Assembly (NCBI GenBank): GCA_023100825.1
Contig: CP095846.1
Coordinates: 4,030,001-4,094,000, forward strand
Length of the DNA: 64,000 nucleotides
Source of the DNA: Nocardioidaceae bacterium SCSIO 66511
Lineage (GTDB): Bacteria; Actinomycetota; Actinomycetes; Propionibacteriales; Nocardioidaceae
Direction: 5' to 3'
Made by a program: the position numbers and the translations under genes. Under the pieces are notes generated by a model. It was given only the letters and a program-made list of their open reading frames with translations, was not told where the DNA came from and searched no databases. Below are positions 8,207-17,031 of this stretch, one piece after another. Within the stretch, counting starts at the first letter, position 1, and each line of letters opens with the position of its first letter.

Positions 8207-9127
8207 CTACGACCCGACGCCTGTGTCCAACAGGGCTCGGATCCGCCCGGCGGCACGGTCTGCGGGGTACATCCCGACCGGTCGGGTGACGAGCTCGCTC
8301 AGCGCGAACATGTCGATCACGGTGCCGAGATACTCCCAGTCAGCGATCGAGGTGCCTGCGCCGTAAGTCGTACGAAAACCCTCGACGAAGCCGCCCGGAT
8401 AGTCGTCCGCGTGACGCAGCAGGTTGCCGGCGTCGGCGGCCGGGCAGCCCGCGTACGCGAACTCCCAGTCGAGCACCGATGCGACCTCCCAGCCATGTGC
8501 AGTGGAGCGGACAAGGATGTTCTTGGGGTTGAAGTCCGAATGCACCAGGCAGGCGAGGTCGTCGATCTCCGCCAGCGCGGGGGCATGCATCGTGCACAGG
8601 TCGACCCACGAGCGCCGTACATCGGCGGCGAGGCGCGAGTCGGGGGCTCGCTCCATGCACTCGGCGGCAACCTCGGGGAGCTGCTGCGACCACGCTCGCT
8701 CGGGAGGTACGCGCAACTCAGTGTCGGCGAAGAACCCCGGACGCGAGGCGATCGCAACCGCGCCGATCCCCAACGACACCTCGGCAACGGCCGCGCCGAG
8801 GTCGGCGATGCCACCATCAGCGTCGTCGGCAGCGAGCACATCGGAAAGCAGTACCCCGGCGACGTGGTCGATCACCATGAACGACCGAACAGCCTCGTCG
8901 TTCGACTTCCGTACGACGCGTACATCCGGCACCGGAACATAGGCAGCCGCACGCCGCATCACCTCGGCCTCGACGTCGGCGGACGCACCACCGAAACGTA
9001 CGACCGCCTGGCCGCTCGCCAGGTCGAGCCCACAAGTCTGATGCGAGTAGCCGCCGGCGAGCTCACGCCAGCCCAGCACCCGCTCGCCCAGTACGGATTC
9101 GACGGCGGCCTTCTCTGCAGAATTCAC
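8207..9127 (-). CDS. Phosphotransferase family protein (aminoglycoside phosphotransferase/choline kinase fold)
   Basis: This 306-residue protein has a kinase-like fold. The catalytic loop is LVHSDFNPKNILV (HxDxxxxN, near residue 195) and the metal-binding motif is VLDWEFAYAG about 20 residues later. The N-terminal half carries a degenerate nucleotide loop (LAGGYSHQTCGL) and FMVIDHVAG. The open frame runs upstream to 9361, but that would overlap the divergent hydrolase gene; the GTG at 9127 (VNSAEKAAVESVL) gives a normal N terminus. Members phosphorylate diverse alcohols; a resistance role is possible but unsupported. Confidence 0.85.
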   Translation of the reverse strand: MNSAEKAAVESVLGERVLGWRELAGGYSHQTCGLDLASGQAVVRFGGASADVEAEVMRRAAAYVPVPDVRVVRKSNDEAVRSFMVIDHVAGVLLSDVLAADDADGGIADLGAAVAEVSLGIGAVAIASRPGFFADTELRVPPERAWSQQLPEVAAECMERAPDSRLAADVRRSWVDLCTMHAPALAEIDDLACLVHSDFNPKNILVRSTAHGWEVASVLDWEFAYAGCPAADAGNLLRHADDYPGGFVEGFRTTYGAGTSIADWEYLGTVIDMFALSELVTRPVGMYPADRAAGRIRALLDTGVGS

Positions 9128-9193
9128 GCACCACAGTCTGACGTCGCCCTCCGACACAGCACGGCCTGCTAGCGCGACGAATATGCTTCGGCC

Positions 9194-10402
9194 ATGGCCT
9201 GGATCCCCCGACCCCACCAGATCGTCGATGGAGCCATCAACGTCGCGCACAAGACGCTCTACGGTCATCACGCCGATCTGCGTCCGATGCCGCGCACGTT
9301 GATCGACGACGGCGAGTTGCGCGAGGTCTACCACTACCGCCCGCATGCCGGCGTCCCCCACCGCGGCGATCCGGTGCTGTTGGTGACTCCGCTGGCCGCA
9401 CCCGCGATCTGTTTCGACCTACGCCGGGGATGCTCCCTCGCCGAGCACCTGGTCAAGGGCGGACGCCCCACGTACCTCGTCGAGTACGGTCATGTGTCGT
9501 TCTCCAACCGTCGGCTCGGCATGGAGCACTGGATCGACGAGGTCATCCCGCAGGCGATCCGCTCGGCATCCGAGCATGCCGGCGGCCGGCCCGTACATCT
9601 CGTCGGCTGGAGCCTCGGCGGCATCTTCGCGGTGCTCACCGCAGCAGACCAGCCCTCGCTCCCGATCGCCTCCGTGACCGCCGTCGGCAGTCCGTTCGAC
9701 GTCGAACAGGTGCCGCTGATCGCACCCTTGAGGCCGTTACTCAACCTCGCAGACGGTGCCCCGATCGGACTGGTCTACCGCGCACTCGGCGGTGCGCCGA
9801 AACCGATCGTGAAGCGGGTGTTCCAGTACTCCAGCTTCGACAAGATGATCACCAAGCCGATCGCCATCGCGCGCCATCTGGACGACCGCGAGTTCCTCGC
9901 CCAGATCGAGGCCGTCGACCGCTTCACCGAGAACATGATCGCGTACCCCGGACGCTCGTTCGGGCAGCTCTACCACCGCTTCATCCGCGACAACTCGCTT
10001 GCGCACGGCCAGATGCAGATCGGCGACCGCGTCGTCGACGTCGCAGACCTCGACCGCCCGCTGATGGTGTTCGCAGGCAGCGGCGACGGCATCGCACCGG
10101 TGCCGTCCGTACGCGCCCTGCTGGCGCTCGCACCGAATGCGAAACCGACCCGCTTCGAGGTCGTGCCCGGCGGTCACCTGGGCGTACTCACGGGTCGTGC
10201 CGCACGTCGTACGACCTGGCGGACCATGGATTCGTTCTTCGATGAGCGCACTCTGGACGAACCAAGCGCCGACGAGCACAGTCCCGACGCGCGACATGGG
10301 TCCACCGACAGCCCTGACCGGGAGAAGAGCCGCTCCGCCATCGGCACCAATCCGAGACGCCGGTACGCCTCGGCGTCATCGCGCGCCCTCGGCAACTCGT
10401 GA
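9194..10402 (+). CDS. Alpha/beta hydrolase, class III PhaC-like
   Basis: This 402-residue hydrolase has VLLVTPLAA near residue 63, the nucleophile elbow GWSLGG near 137, an acid-containing loop FAGSGDGIAP near 295 and the catalytic His region PGGHLGVLTG near 325. The architecture matches actinobacterial PHA-synthase-like/esterase hydrolases (the elbow has Ser rather than the Cys of true PhaC), so it is more likely an esterase or lipase than a polymerase. The last 50 residues are low-complexity and charged. It is first in a coupled operon: its stop overlaps the GTG of the transporter gene by 4 bases. Confidence 0.85.
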   Translation: MAWIPRPHQIVDGAINVAHKTLYGHHADLRPMPRTLIDDGELREVYHYRPHAGVPHRGDPVLLVTPLAAPAICFDLRRGCSLAEHLVKGGRPTYLVEYGHVSFSNRRLGMEHWIDEVIPQAIRSASEHAGGRPVHLVGWSLGGIFAVLTAADQPSLPIASVTAVGSPFDVEQVPLIAPLRPLLNLADGAPIGLVYRALGGAPKPIVKRVFQYSSFDKMITKPIAIARHLDDREFLAQIEAVDRFTENMIAYPGRSFGQLYHRFIRDNSLAHGQMQIGDRVVDVADLDRPLMVFAGSGDGIAPVPSVRALLALAPNAKPTRFEVVPGGHLGVLTGRAARRTTWRTMDSFFDERTLDEPSADEHSPDARHGSTDSPDREKSRSAIGTNPRRRYASASSRALGNS

Positions 10403-11745
10403 CGACGACGCTCACACCTCGGGTTCGCCGTTCGTACGCACTCGGAAGCGTCGCAACGGGCACGTTCGGCACGGTGCCCGGGCTGCTACTCCTTCCCTAC
10501 CTCACCGACACCCTCGGCGTCGCGGCGTTGGTGGCCGGAGTCATCGTGTTCGCACCGAAGGCATGGGACGTGGTGCTCAACCCGATCGCCGGCCGGATCA
10601 GCGACCGCTCGACGTCGCCGCGCGGACGACGGCGCCCCTTCCTCCTTCGCGGCGGGGTAGCGCTCACCGTTTGCTTCGCGCTCCTGTTCGCCGGCCCCGC
10701 CGAGCCGACTGCCGTTGCCGCCACCTGGGTCGTGATCGCGTTCCTGGGCTGTGCGAGCGCATACGCGTTCTTCCAGGTGCCCTATGTCGCGATGCCCGCG
10801 GAGCTGACCGACGACTACGACGAGCGCACGCGCCTGATGACCTGGCGGGTGGCGGTCCTGGCGCTCGCGATCCTCGTCGCAGGTGCCACCGCGCCCGCGG
10901 TGCGCGACGCAGTCGGCGGACACGACGGCTACCGCGTGATGGGGCTCTACGTGGCGGTGCTGATCCTGGTGGGCACGATCGGCGCGTACGCCGGCACTCG
11001 CAACGCGCCGTCGATCGACACGACCGCCGGTGCCGAGGGCCTACGTACCCAGCTCGCCGTCGTCGCGCGCGTACCGGAGTTCCGGCGGCTGCTCATGACG
11101 TTCGTCCTGCAGGCACTTGCAACGGGTGCGATGCTCGCGGCCGTCGACTACGTTGCGCGGTATCTGCTCGGCTCCCGCGGTGAGTCGAGCATCCTCTTCG
11201 CCTGCTTCGTCGCACCTGCGTTGTTGGTGTCCGCAGCATGGTCACGGTTCGCCGACAGATACGGCAAACGCCGCGGCTATGTTGCAGCGTCCGGTTTGCT
11301 CGCGATCGGTGCACTCGGCCTGGTCGCGTCGCTGTCTGGTCCCGCCGCCGTCGTATACGCGGCCACCGCGATCGCCGGCATCGGTTATGCGGGCGCCCAG
11401 GTGTTTCCGATGGCGATGCTCCCCGACGTCGCTGCGGTCGACGCCGCGCGTACCGGACAGAACCGCATCGGGGTCTTCACCGGCGTCTGGACGGCAGGCG
11501 AGACCCTCGGCCTCGCACTCGGCCCGGGCCTGTACGCACTCGTGCTCGCTATCGGCGGGTACGAGTCGTCGACCGAAGGGAGCGCAGAGCAGCCGCACAG
11601 TGCAGAGATCGCGATCGCAGCGGGCTTCTCGGTCGTACCTGCGGCGCTCGTACTGTTCAGTCTGCTGGCGCTGCGGCGATACCGTCTCGATGCCGCAGCC
11701 GTACGCGCCGCAACGTCGCCGACGCCACAGGGAGGGGCGCAATGA
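10399..11745 (+). CDS. MFS transporter, glycoside-pentoside-hexuronide (GPH/MelB-like) type
   Basis: This integral membrane protein of 448 residues has about 12 hydrophobic segments. GPH-family features are the early LPYLTDTLGV segment, NPIAGRISDRSTSPRGRRRPFLL in the loop between helices 2 and 3, and FFQVPYVAMPAELTDDYDERTRL. It should import an organic solute using a cation gradient. It overlaps the hydrolase before it and the PLP enzyme after it by 4 bases each, so the three proteins are translated as a unit. Known GPH members are not limited to sugars; the substrate here may be a lipid-derived compound handled by its partners. Confidence 0.9.
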   Translation: MTTTLTPRVRRSYALGSVATGTFGTVPGLLLLPYLTDTLGVAALVAGVIVFAPKAWDVVLNPIAGRISDRSTSPRGRRRPFLLRGGVALTVCFALLFAGPAEPTAVAATWVVIAFLGCASAYAFFQVPYVAMPAELTDDYDERTRLMTWRVAVLALAILVAGATAPAVRDAVGGHDGYRVMGLYVAVLILVGTIGAYAGTRNAPSIDTTAGAEGLRTQLAVVARVPEFRRLLMTFVLQALATGAMLAAVDYVARYLLGSRGESSILFACFVAPALLVSAAWSRFADRYGKRRGYVAASGLLAIGALGLVASLSGPAAVVYAATAIAGIGYAGAQVFPMAMLPDVAAVDAARTGQNRIGVFTGVWTAGETLGLALGPGLYALVLAIGGYESSTEGSAEQPHSAEIAIAAGFSVVPAALVLFSLLALRRYRLDAAAVRAATSPTPQGGAQ

Positions 11746-13166
11746 CGATCATCGAACGCTTGAGAGCCATGCAGGAAGGCGACGTACCTACCCACGGTGG
11801 CCGGACGCTCGCGTACGTGTACGACTCAGGCATCGCCGAGGCGGACGAGATCGGTCGTACGGCGTTGTCGATGTACGCATCCAGCAACGGACTCGACCCG
11901 ACGGCGTTCCCCAGCCTGCTCGCGATGGAGAACGACCTCGTCGATACGGCAGCACGACTGCTCGACGCACCGTCGAGCGCAGTCGGCACGGTCACGTCGG
12001 GCGGCACGGAGTCGGTTCTCCTCGCCGTACAGGCCGCACGCGATGCGCGTCCGGAGTTGCGCGAACCCAACCTGGTGCTGCCGACGACCGCGCACGCAGC
12101 GTTTCACAAGGCAGCGCACTACTTCGGTGTCCAGCGTCGCATGGTCGACGTCGACCCGGCGACCATGCGCGCAGACCCGGACGCGATGGCAGCCGCGATC
12201 GACTCCGACACTGTGCTCGTTGTCGCGTCGGCTCCGTCGTACGCGCACGGCGTCGTCGACCCGGTCAGTCCGATCGCCGCAGCCGCGGCCGAGGCGGGCG
12301 TACGCTGCCACGTCGACGCCTGCATCGGCGGTTGGGTGCTGCCGTACCTCGACCTCCCGCCGACGGGTCCGTGGACCTTCGCCGTTGACGGCGTCACCAG
12401 CATCTCCGTCGATCTGCACAAGTACGCGTACACCCCCAAAGGTGTGTCGTTGTTGCTCCATCGCGATCCGACACTCCGCCGACCGCAGTTCTTCGCGAGC
12501 GCCGACTGGCCGGGCTACACGATGCTCAACGCGACGACCCAGTCGACCAAGTCGGGCGGGCCGCTCGCGGCCGCCTGGGCGGTCGTCCAGCACATCGGCC
12601 CCGACGCGTACGAAGACCTCGCGCGTACGGCGCGCGCAGGGATTCTTGACCTCGTCGCCGGAATCGCGAGCATCGACCATGTAGCACTGGTCTGCGAGCC
12701 CGACTCGACCCTGATCGCCATCGAGACCGACGGCGCGTGCGATGTCTTCTCTATCGCCGACGCGATGCTCGACCGCGGCTGGTACGTACAACCGCAGATG
12801 AGTTTCCGCGGTCATGCGCCGTCACTGCATCTGACGGTCAGCGCTGCGACGGCGCCGCACGTACCCGACTTCCTGTCGGCCTTCGACGAAACGGTCACCG
12901 AATGCGTTGCCGCCGGACCCATCGACGTACCCGAGGAGCTGGCGGCGGCAGCGCAGACGATCGATCCGGCGAGCCTCGACGATGCGGCATTCGACGGGCT
13001 ACTCCAGCTCGCCGGACTCGGCGGCGACGGCACGACCGAGATGCCCACCCGGATGGCGCCGGTGAATGCACTCCTCGACGCCGCACCACCGGCCCTTCGC
13101 GAGGCATTGCTCGTCGCGTACCTCGATCGGCTCACTCGCCCGCAAACCCGCCGAGACTCGCGCTGA
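11742..13166 (+). CDS. Sphingosine-1-phosphate-lyase-like PLP enzyme (group II decarboxylase fold)
   Basis: This 474-residue fold-type I PLP enzyme shows the Gly-rich cofactor loop TSGGTESVLLAVQAARD near residue 85, HVDACIGGWVLPYL near 190 and the Schiff-base lysine motif SVDLHKYAYTPKG near 225. The last two match the S1P-lyase branch closely (family form: HVDxCLGGFxxPF, SVDTHKYGxxPKG), as opposed to glutamate decarboxylases. Eukaryotic and bacterial S1P lyases cleave a phosphorylated amino-alcohol into an aldehyde and phosphoethanolamine. The ATG at 11742 follows GGAGGGG and overlaps the transporter stop (ATGA). The substrate in this organism is unknown. Confidence 0.87.
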   Translation: MTIIERLRAMQEGDVPTHGGRTLAYVYDSGIAEADEIGRTALSMYASSNGLDPTAFPSLLAMENDLVDTAARLLDAPSSAVGTVTSGGTESVLLAVQAARDARPELREPNLVLPTTAHAAFHKAAHYFGVQRRMVDVDPATMRADPDAMAAAIDSDTVLVVASAPSYAHGVVDPVSPIAAAAAEAGVRCHVDACIGGWVLPYLDLPPTGPWTFAVDGVTSISVDLHKYAYTPKGVSLLLHRDPTLRRPQFFASADWPGYTMLNATTQSTKSGGPLAAAWAVVQHIGPDAYEDLARTARAGILDLVAGIASIDHVALVCEPDSTLIAIETDGACDVFSIADAMLDRGWYVQPQMSFRGHAPSLHLTVSAATAPHVPDFLSAFDETVTECVAAGPIDVPEELAAAAQTIDPASLDDAAFDGLLQLAGLGGDGTTEMPTRMAPVNALLDAAPPALREALLVAYLDRLTRPQTRRDSR

Positions 13167-13230
13167 GACCCGACTCGCCGTCAGACCGCTGACAGCGCGA
13201 CGACAGCGAGGTGGCAGCGACCGTACCTAG

Positions 13231-13255
13231 CGTTCATCGCAAGCTGCGATGAACG
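13231..13255. terminator. Perfect hairpin between the PLP enzyme operon and lysE
   Basis: CGTTCATCGCA (13231-13241) pairs perfectly with TGCGATGAACG (13245-13255) around a 3-base loop. There is no T tract, so it is either a factor-assisted terminator for the upstream operon or, since it ends 9 bases before the LysE start, a regulatory hairpin or operator for lysE. Confidence 0.5.
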
Positions 13256-13264
13256 GGGGCGTCG

Positions 13265-13885
13265 GTGCTACCGACTACACAAACACTGCTGATCTTCGGC
13301 GTCTCGACGTTCGCGCTGCTCGTCGTACCGGGCCCGTCCGTCGTGTACGTGACGACCCGCAGCCTCGAGCAGGGACGGGTCGCGGGCTTAACCGCGATGC
13401 TCGGCCTCGAGACCGGCGCCTTCGTACATGCCGTACTGGCCGCAACCGGGCTCGCGTCGCTGCTCGCCGCCTCACCGGTGGCGTTCACGACGATCAAATG
13501 GGTCGGCGCGGGATACCTGGTTTACCTCGCGATCCGTCAGTTCCGCGTACGTGACACGGACGCCGAGCACACGAAGGCGACCACCTCGCGTTGGACGCTG
13601 TTTCGCGACGGCGTCCTGGTGGACCTGCTCAATCCGAAGACCGCCATCTTCTTCGTTGCGTTCCTACCGCAGTTCGTCGACCCGTCTCGCGGTGCGGCCT
13701 CGACCCAGATGATGACGCTCGGGCTCTGCTTCGTTCTGCTCGCCTGCATCTGCGACGGCGCATATGCACTCGTCTCGGGCGGCATCGGCGAACGCCTCGG
13801 TCGGTCTGCCCGGGCGAGCAACAGGGTCAACCGGGCGACGAGCGGAGTCTACGTACTCCTCGCTGTGGTTGCCGTTTCGTCCTGA
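13265..13885 (+). CDS. LysE family amino acid exporter
   Basis: This 206-residue protein with about six transmembrane segments has the family N terminus FGVSTFALLVVPGPSVVYVTTRSLEQGRVAGL (split over helix 1 and the first loop) and the central LLNPKTAIFFVAFLPQFVDP motif region. LysE/RhtB proteins export basic or neutral amino acids such as lysine, homoserine and threonine and relieve intracellular excess. Start is GTG at 13265 after GGGGG. A perfect hairpin immediately precedes it. No LysG-type regulator is adjacent. Confidence 0.92.
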   Translation: MLPTTQTLLIFGVSTFALLVVPGPSVVYVTTRSLEQGRVAGLTAMLGLETGAFVHAVLAATGLASLLAASPVAFTTIKWVGAGYLVYLAIRQFRVRDTDAEHTKATTSRWTLFRDGVLVDLLNPKTAIFFVAFLPQFVDPSRGAASTQMMTLGLCFVLLACICDGAYALVSGGIGERLGRSARASNRVNRATSGVYVLLAVVAVSS

Positions 13886-13896
13886 CGACAAACAAC

Positions 13897-14043
13897 TGTC
13901 GGCGCGGGCCGCGCATCCCCCCGCGGATGCGCGGACCACGCCGACATGACCAATCGCCTACCGCCGGTTCGGATTCGACCGGCAGTAGGCGCACTCGAGC
14001 CCGTGGCGAACGGAGGGGGGTCGTTGAGGCCCGCCACGGGCTC
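13897..14043. terminator. Cluster of three hairpins between convergent genes
   Basis: Three inverted repeats lie in tandem in 175 bases. The first is 13897-13946 (TGTCGGCG/CGCCGACA enclosing CCGCGCATCC/GGATGCGCGG). The second is 13955-13991 (14-base arms, one mismatch). The third is 13997-14043 (GAGCCCGTGGCG/CGCCACGGGCTC, perfect). They separate lysE from the convergent secreted-protein gene and probably stop transcription from both sides. Confidence 0.55.
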
Positions 14044-14060
14044 AAGATCTATTGGCAGGC

Positions 14061-14543
14061 TCAGGTCCAGGCCTTTGCCCACTTCGTGCACCGGTGGTGG
14101 TCGATGCAGAGCTTGATCTTGATCCGCTTGTTCTCAGTCAGATCGTTGTCACTGCCCAACTGGATGGCACGGCTCGAGCTGGTCTTGTAGCGGTACTTGT
14201 AAGGACCGCCGGGACCGTAGTAACGCACCTTGACCAGGGCCTTGTGGTTGTCCGCGTTGTCGTCACGCAGGTACAGAACCTCGTCGTACGACTGGAACTG
14301 CGCGACGTACTTGCCCCCGCCACGGAAGCCCTTGATGGTGGCCTTGGCGTTGCGTCCGCCCTCGTCGTATGGCACAGCCTTGAGGTTGCTGTGGGCCTTG
14401 AACTTGCAGTGCGTCCGCTTCGGCTTACACGGGTTGTCGTGACCGTGATCGGCGTTGGCCGGTGCTGTGGCAAGGCCAACGGCCAGGACGGATACCGCCG
14501 CACCGGCCATCGTGTTTCGGACTGCTCTGGACATTACTGTCAC
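14061..14543 (-). CDS. Secreted protein of unknown function
   Basis: This 160-residue protein starts with a Sec-type signal peptide (hydrophobic core [15 protein letters not shown], likely cleavage after APANA near residue 31). The mature part is basic, with three cysteines visible near [13 protein letters not shown] and a terminal CIDHHRC pair, and Tyr/Lys-rich strands such as [20 protein letters not shown] at 14543 is favoured by GGAGGG 8 bases upstream; ATG at 14534 is the alternative. I do not recognise a family. A second small secreted Cys-containing protein lies at the window end, but I see no clear homology between them. Confidence 0.7.
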   Translation of the reverse strand: MTVMSRAVRNTMAGAAVSVLAVGLATAPANADHGHDNPCKPKRTHCKFKAHSNLKAVPYDEGGRNAKATIKGFRGGGKYVAQFQSYDEVLYLRDDNADNHKALVKVRYYGPGGPYKYRYKTSSSRAIQLGSDNDLTENKRIKIKLCIDHHRCTKWAKAWT

Positions 14544-14666
14544 GGGATGATCCCTCCGAGTTCAGCGGCGACTGGTGTCGCCCGGTTGTTGATGAAGAGC
14601 CTGGGCGAAGCCGGTCTCAGTTCGCTGTCGATTCGCTGTCGGCGACTCGGGCGGTAGATTCCGGTC

Positions 14667-15038
14667 ATGGCACATCCGCGGATGTACGACGACGCCGACC
14701 CGCTTCTGGCCGAGGTCAGGCCGATCTGCCTCGCACTTCCCGAAACCCGCGAGGTCGAAGCATGGGGCCGGCCCACCTTCCGCGCGGGCAAGAGAATCTT
14801 CGCCGTCTACTCCGGCGACGACGACCACGAGAACTCCCTCGTGTTCAAGCCGGAGTCCGACGAACGAGCCGCACTCCTGCAGGACCCCCGCTTCTACTCC
14901 CCTCCGTACTTCGGCCCGTCGGGTTGGCTCGCGCTCGACCTGGTGGAGCATCCGCCCGACTGGGCAGAGGTCGCCGAGCTCGTAGAGGCGTCGTACCGTC
15001 AGGTCGCGCTGAAGCGCATGCTGCGGGCGCTACCCTGA
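14667..15038 (+). CDS. MmcQ/YjbR family protein
   Basis: This 123-residue single-domain protein has the YjbR (double-wing, DNA-binding-like) fold. Landmarks are the N-terminal [46 protein letters not shown], and [13 protein letters not shown] near the C terminus. The molecular function of the family is not established. It ends 5 bases before the uracil-DNA glycosylase gene and is probably co-transcribed with it. Confidence 0.88.
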   Translation: MAHPRMYDDADPLLAEVRPICLALPETREVEAWGRPTFRAGKRIFAVYSGDDDHENSLVFKPESDERAALLQDPRFYSPPYFGPSGWLALDLVEHPPDWAEVAELVEASYRQVALKRMLRALP

Positions 15039-15043
15039 TCGGC

Positions 15044-15721
15044 GTGTCCGCGAAACCACTGAGTGAAATCGTCGCCCCCGACTGGGCTGAAGCGCTCGCA
15101 CCGGTCGAGCCGGACATCACCCGGCTGGGTGCGTTCCTGCGCGATGAGATCGGCGCGGGGCGTACGTATCTTCCGGCGGGCGATGACATCCTCCGCGCGT
15201 TCCGGGAACCGATGGCCGACGTGCGGGTGCTCATCGTCGGCCAGGATCCTTACCCGACTCCCGGTCACCCGATCGGGCTGTGCTTCTCGGTTGCACCCGA
15301 CGTACGCCCCGTGCCGGCCAGCCTGCAGAACATCTATGCCGAGCTGGAAGCGGATCTCGGTCTGCCTCGACCGGAGTCCGGCGACCTGACGCCGTGGACC
15401 AAGCAGGGCGTACTCCTGCTCAACAGGGTCCTGACCGTTCGGCCAGGCAAGCCTGCGAGCCACCGCGGTAAGGGGTGGGAGTCGGTGACAGAGCAGGCGA
15501 TCCGCGCTCTCGTCGCCCGCGATGCGCCCCTGGTCGCGCTGCTCTGGGGCCGCGACGCACAGACCCTCGAACCGATGCTCGGTGATACGACGGTGATCAA
15601 GAGCCCGCATCCGAGCCCGCTGTCGGCGTCCCGTGGCTTCTTCGGCTCGCGGCCCTTCAGCCGGGCCAACAGCGCGCTGGAGGCGGCCGGCGCGACACCG
15701 GTCGACTGGCGCCTGACCTGA
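15044..15721 (+). CDS. ung: Uracil-DNA glycosylase, family 1
   Basis: The 225-residue base-excision-repair enzyme removes uracil from DNA after cytosine deamination or dUMP misincorporation. Family-1 motifs are complete: the water-activating [17 protein letters not shown] near residue 66, LLLNRVLTV near 125, LWGRDAQ, and the leucine-loop motif [13 protein letters not shown] near 187. I chose the GTG at 15044, 5 bases past the YjbR-family stop, because the protein then begins with a normal-length N terminus. The 3' end runs into a long inverted repeat shared with the convergent MFS gene. Confidence 0.95.
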   Translation: MSAKPLSEIVAPDWAEALAPVEPDITRLGAFLRDEIGAGRTYLPAGDDILRAFREPMADVRVLIVGQDPYPTPGHPIGLCFSVAPDVRPVPASLQNIYAELEADLGLPRPESGDLTPWTKQGVLLLNRVLTVRPGKPASHRGKGWESVTEQAIRALVARDAPLVALLWGRDAQTLEPMLGDTTVIKSPHPSPLSASRGFFGSRPFSRANSALEAAGATPVDWRLT

Positions 15722-15730
15722 TCCCTGCCG

Positions 15731-15807
15731 CCCCGCCCCCTGAGCCGCACATTTCAGCCCCGAAATCGAAAGGTTGGGGGCTGAAACGTGCGGCTCAGGG
15801 GGCGGGG
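15731..15807. repeat. Long inverted repeat between convergent genes, copy 1 of a repeated family
   Basis: Arms of 31 bases (15731-15761 and 15777-15807) pair with a single mismatch around a 15-base loop. The right arm contains CTGAAACGTGCGGCTCAG, found again with the same loop length at 50138-50206. It covers the last codons and stop of the convergent MFS gene. Likely a bidirectional terminator or a REP-type dispersed palindrome. Confidence 0.75.
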
Positions 15808-16994
15808 AGTGGGTCGGTGGGTGCGACGACGAGCGGGGCTGCCGGCCGACGCATCGGTCGCCACAACAGAGCGGTGACCACAAGGGATGCGCCCGCCATG
15901 CACGCCATCGCCTCGCCGGGCGCCATCAGCTCCGCGAGCGTCCCGGACACTGTCGCCGCAACACCTTGCATCGTCAGCATTCCGGCACTGTGGAGGCCGA
16001 GCGCCTGGCCGCGCACGTGCTCGGGTACGAGGGCAACGAGCCGCTCCTGAAGCATGATCCCGGCGCCGAAACCGACCGACGCAGCCGCAACGAGAATCGC
16101 CGCCAGCGGCACCGGCAACGCGAGCGCGAATGCGAGGTACGGCAGCGCGAGGAGCGCCTGCACCGGCGACACCAGCCGTCGTCGCAGCCGCGGCGACACG
16201 AACCGACCGGTCACCGCATCGCCACAGAGCATGCCGAGCGCCCCCGCGATGAACAACACGCCCGCCGCCTCCGGCGCGTACGGGACGAACAACGCCTCGC
16301 ATCCCACGACGAGCCCGTTCGGCAGCCACAGCGCGGCGTACGTGACGCGCACGCTCGAGCCCGACCACAGCTGCCGATTCACCCGCCAGGTCTCCCGGAT
16401 CGACGGGCGGCCTTCCGCTCGCGCCGGACGCTGGGTCAGACCGAACCTGGTGACCACCGCGCCAACGCCTGCCAACATGGCAGCGACCAGCAGCGCCGCC
16501 CGCGGCGACAGCACGACGAGCAGGACACCGCCGGTCGCGAATCCCGCGATCTGCATAGTGCTCATCGCCATGTTCAGCACGGAGCGCCCGAGCACGTATG
16601 CGTCATCGGGCAGGATCTCGGTGAGCAAGCCCCACCGTGTTCCGCCCGCGATCGAACCCACCACACCCTCGGCCAGGATGATCGCGAGCATCGCCGCGAT
16701 CGGCATTCCGGGCACTGCTAGCACCGCGGTCGAAATCGCGAGTACGAGCGAGCTGGTCGCCAACACCATCCGCGGCGGCAGCTGATCGGCGATCGACATC
16801 ATCGTCAGCGCACCCGCCAACTGCGCGAATGCCGGCCCGAACATGCTCAGGGCCGCCAACAGCGGTGAGCCGGTACGCGCGAAGACGAGCGTCGCGAGGG
16901 CGAGTCCTGCCAAGGTGCCGCTCGCGACATTTGCGCACACGGCGAGGAAGAACACGCGGAACTCGCGTACCGCAAACAATTGTCGGTAGGTCAC
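15795..16994 (-). CDS. MFS transporter
   Basis: This 399-residue integral membrane protein has about 12 hydrophobic helices, for example FFLAVCANVASGTLAGLALA and AAMLAIILAEGVVGSIAGG, with short arginine-rich loops typical of drug/proton antiporters of the major facilitator superfamily. The GTG start at 16994 (VTYRQLFAVREFRVFFLA) is chosen because a longer frame would run through the divergent regulator gene. The divergent ArsR-like gene 57 bases away is its likely regulator, suggesting efflux of a compound sensed by that protein. The stop lies inside a long inverted repeat. Confidence 0.88.
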   Translation of the reverse strand: MTYRQLFAVREFRVFFLAVCANVASGTLAGLALATLVFARTGSPLLAALSMFGPAFAQLAGALTMMSIADQLPPRMVLATSSLVLAISTAVLAVPGMPIAAMLAIILAEGVVGSIAGGTRWGLLTEILPDDAYVLGRSVLNMAMSTMQIAGFATGGVLLVVLSPRAALLVAAMLAGVGAVVTRFGLTQRPARAEGRPSIRETWRVNRQLWSGSSVRVTYAALWLPNGLVVGCEALFVPYAPEAAGVLFIAGALGMLCGDAVTGRFVSPRLRRRLVSPVQALLALPYLAFALALPVPLAAILVAAASVGFGAGIMLQERLVALVPEHVRGQALGLHSAGMLTMQGVAATVSGTLAELMAPGEAMACMAGASLVVTALLWRPMRRPAAPLVVAPTDPLPAP

Positions 16995-17031
16995 GCAGAC
17001 AGTGTCGAGTGGATGCCGGCGAAGGCGTAGA

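Noticed and set aside
11238-11741. Upstream extension of the S1P-lyase-like gene
   Set aside because: The extra residues overlap the transporter gene in another frame and are Arg-rich; the ATG at 11742 with GGAGGGG and the ATGA overlap is convincing.
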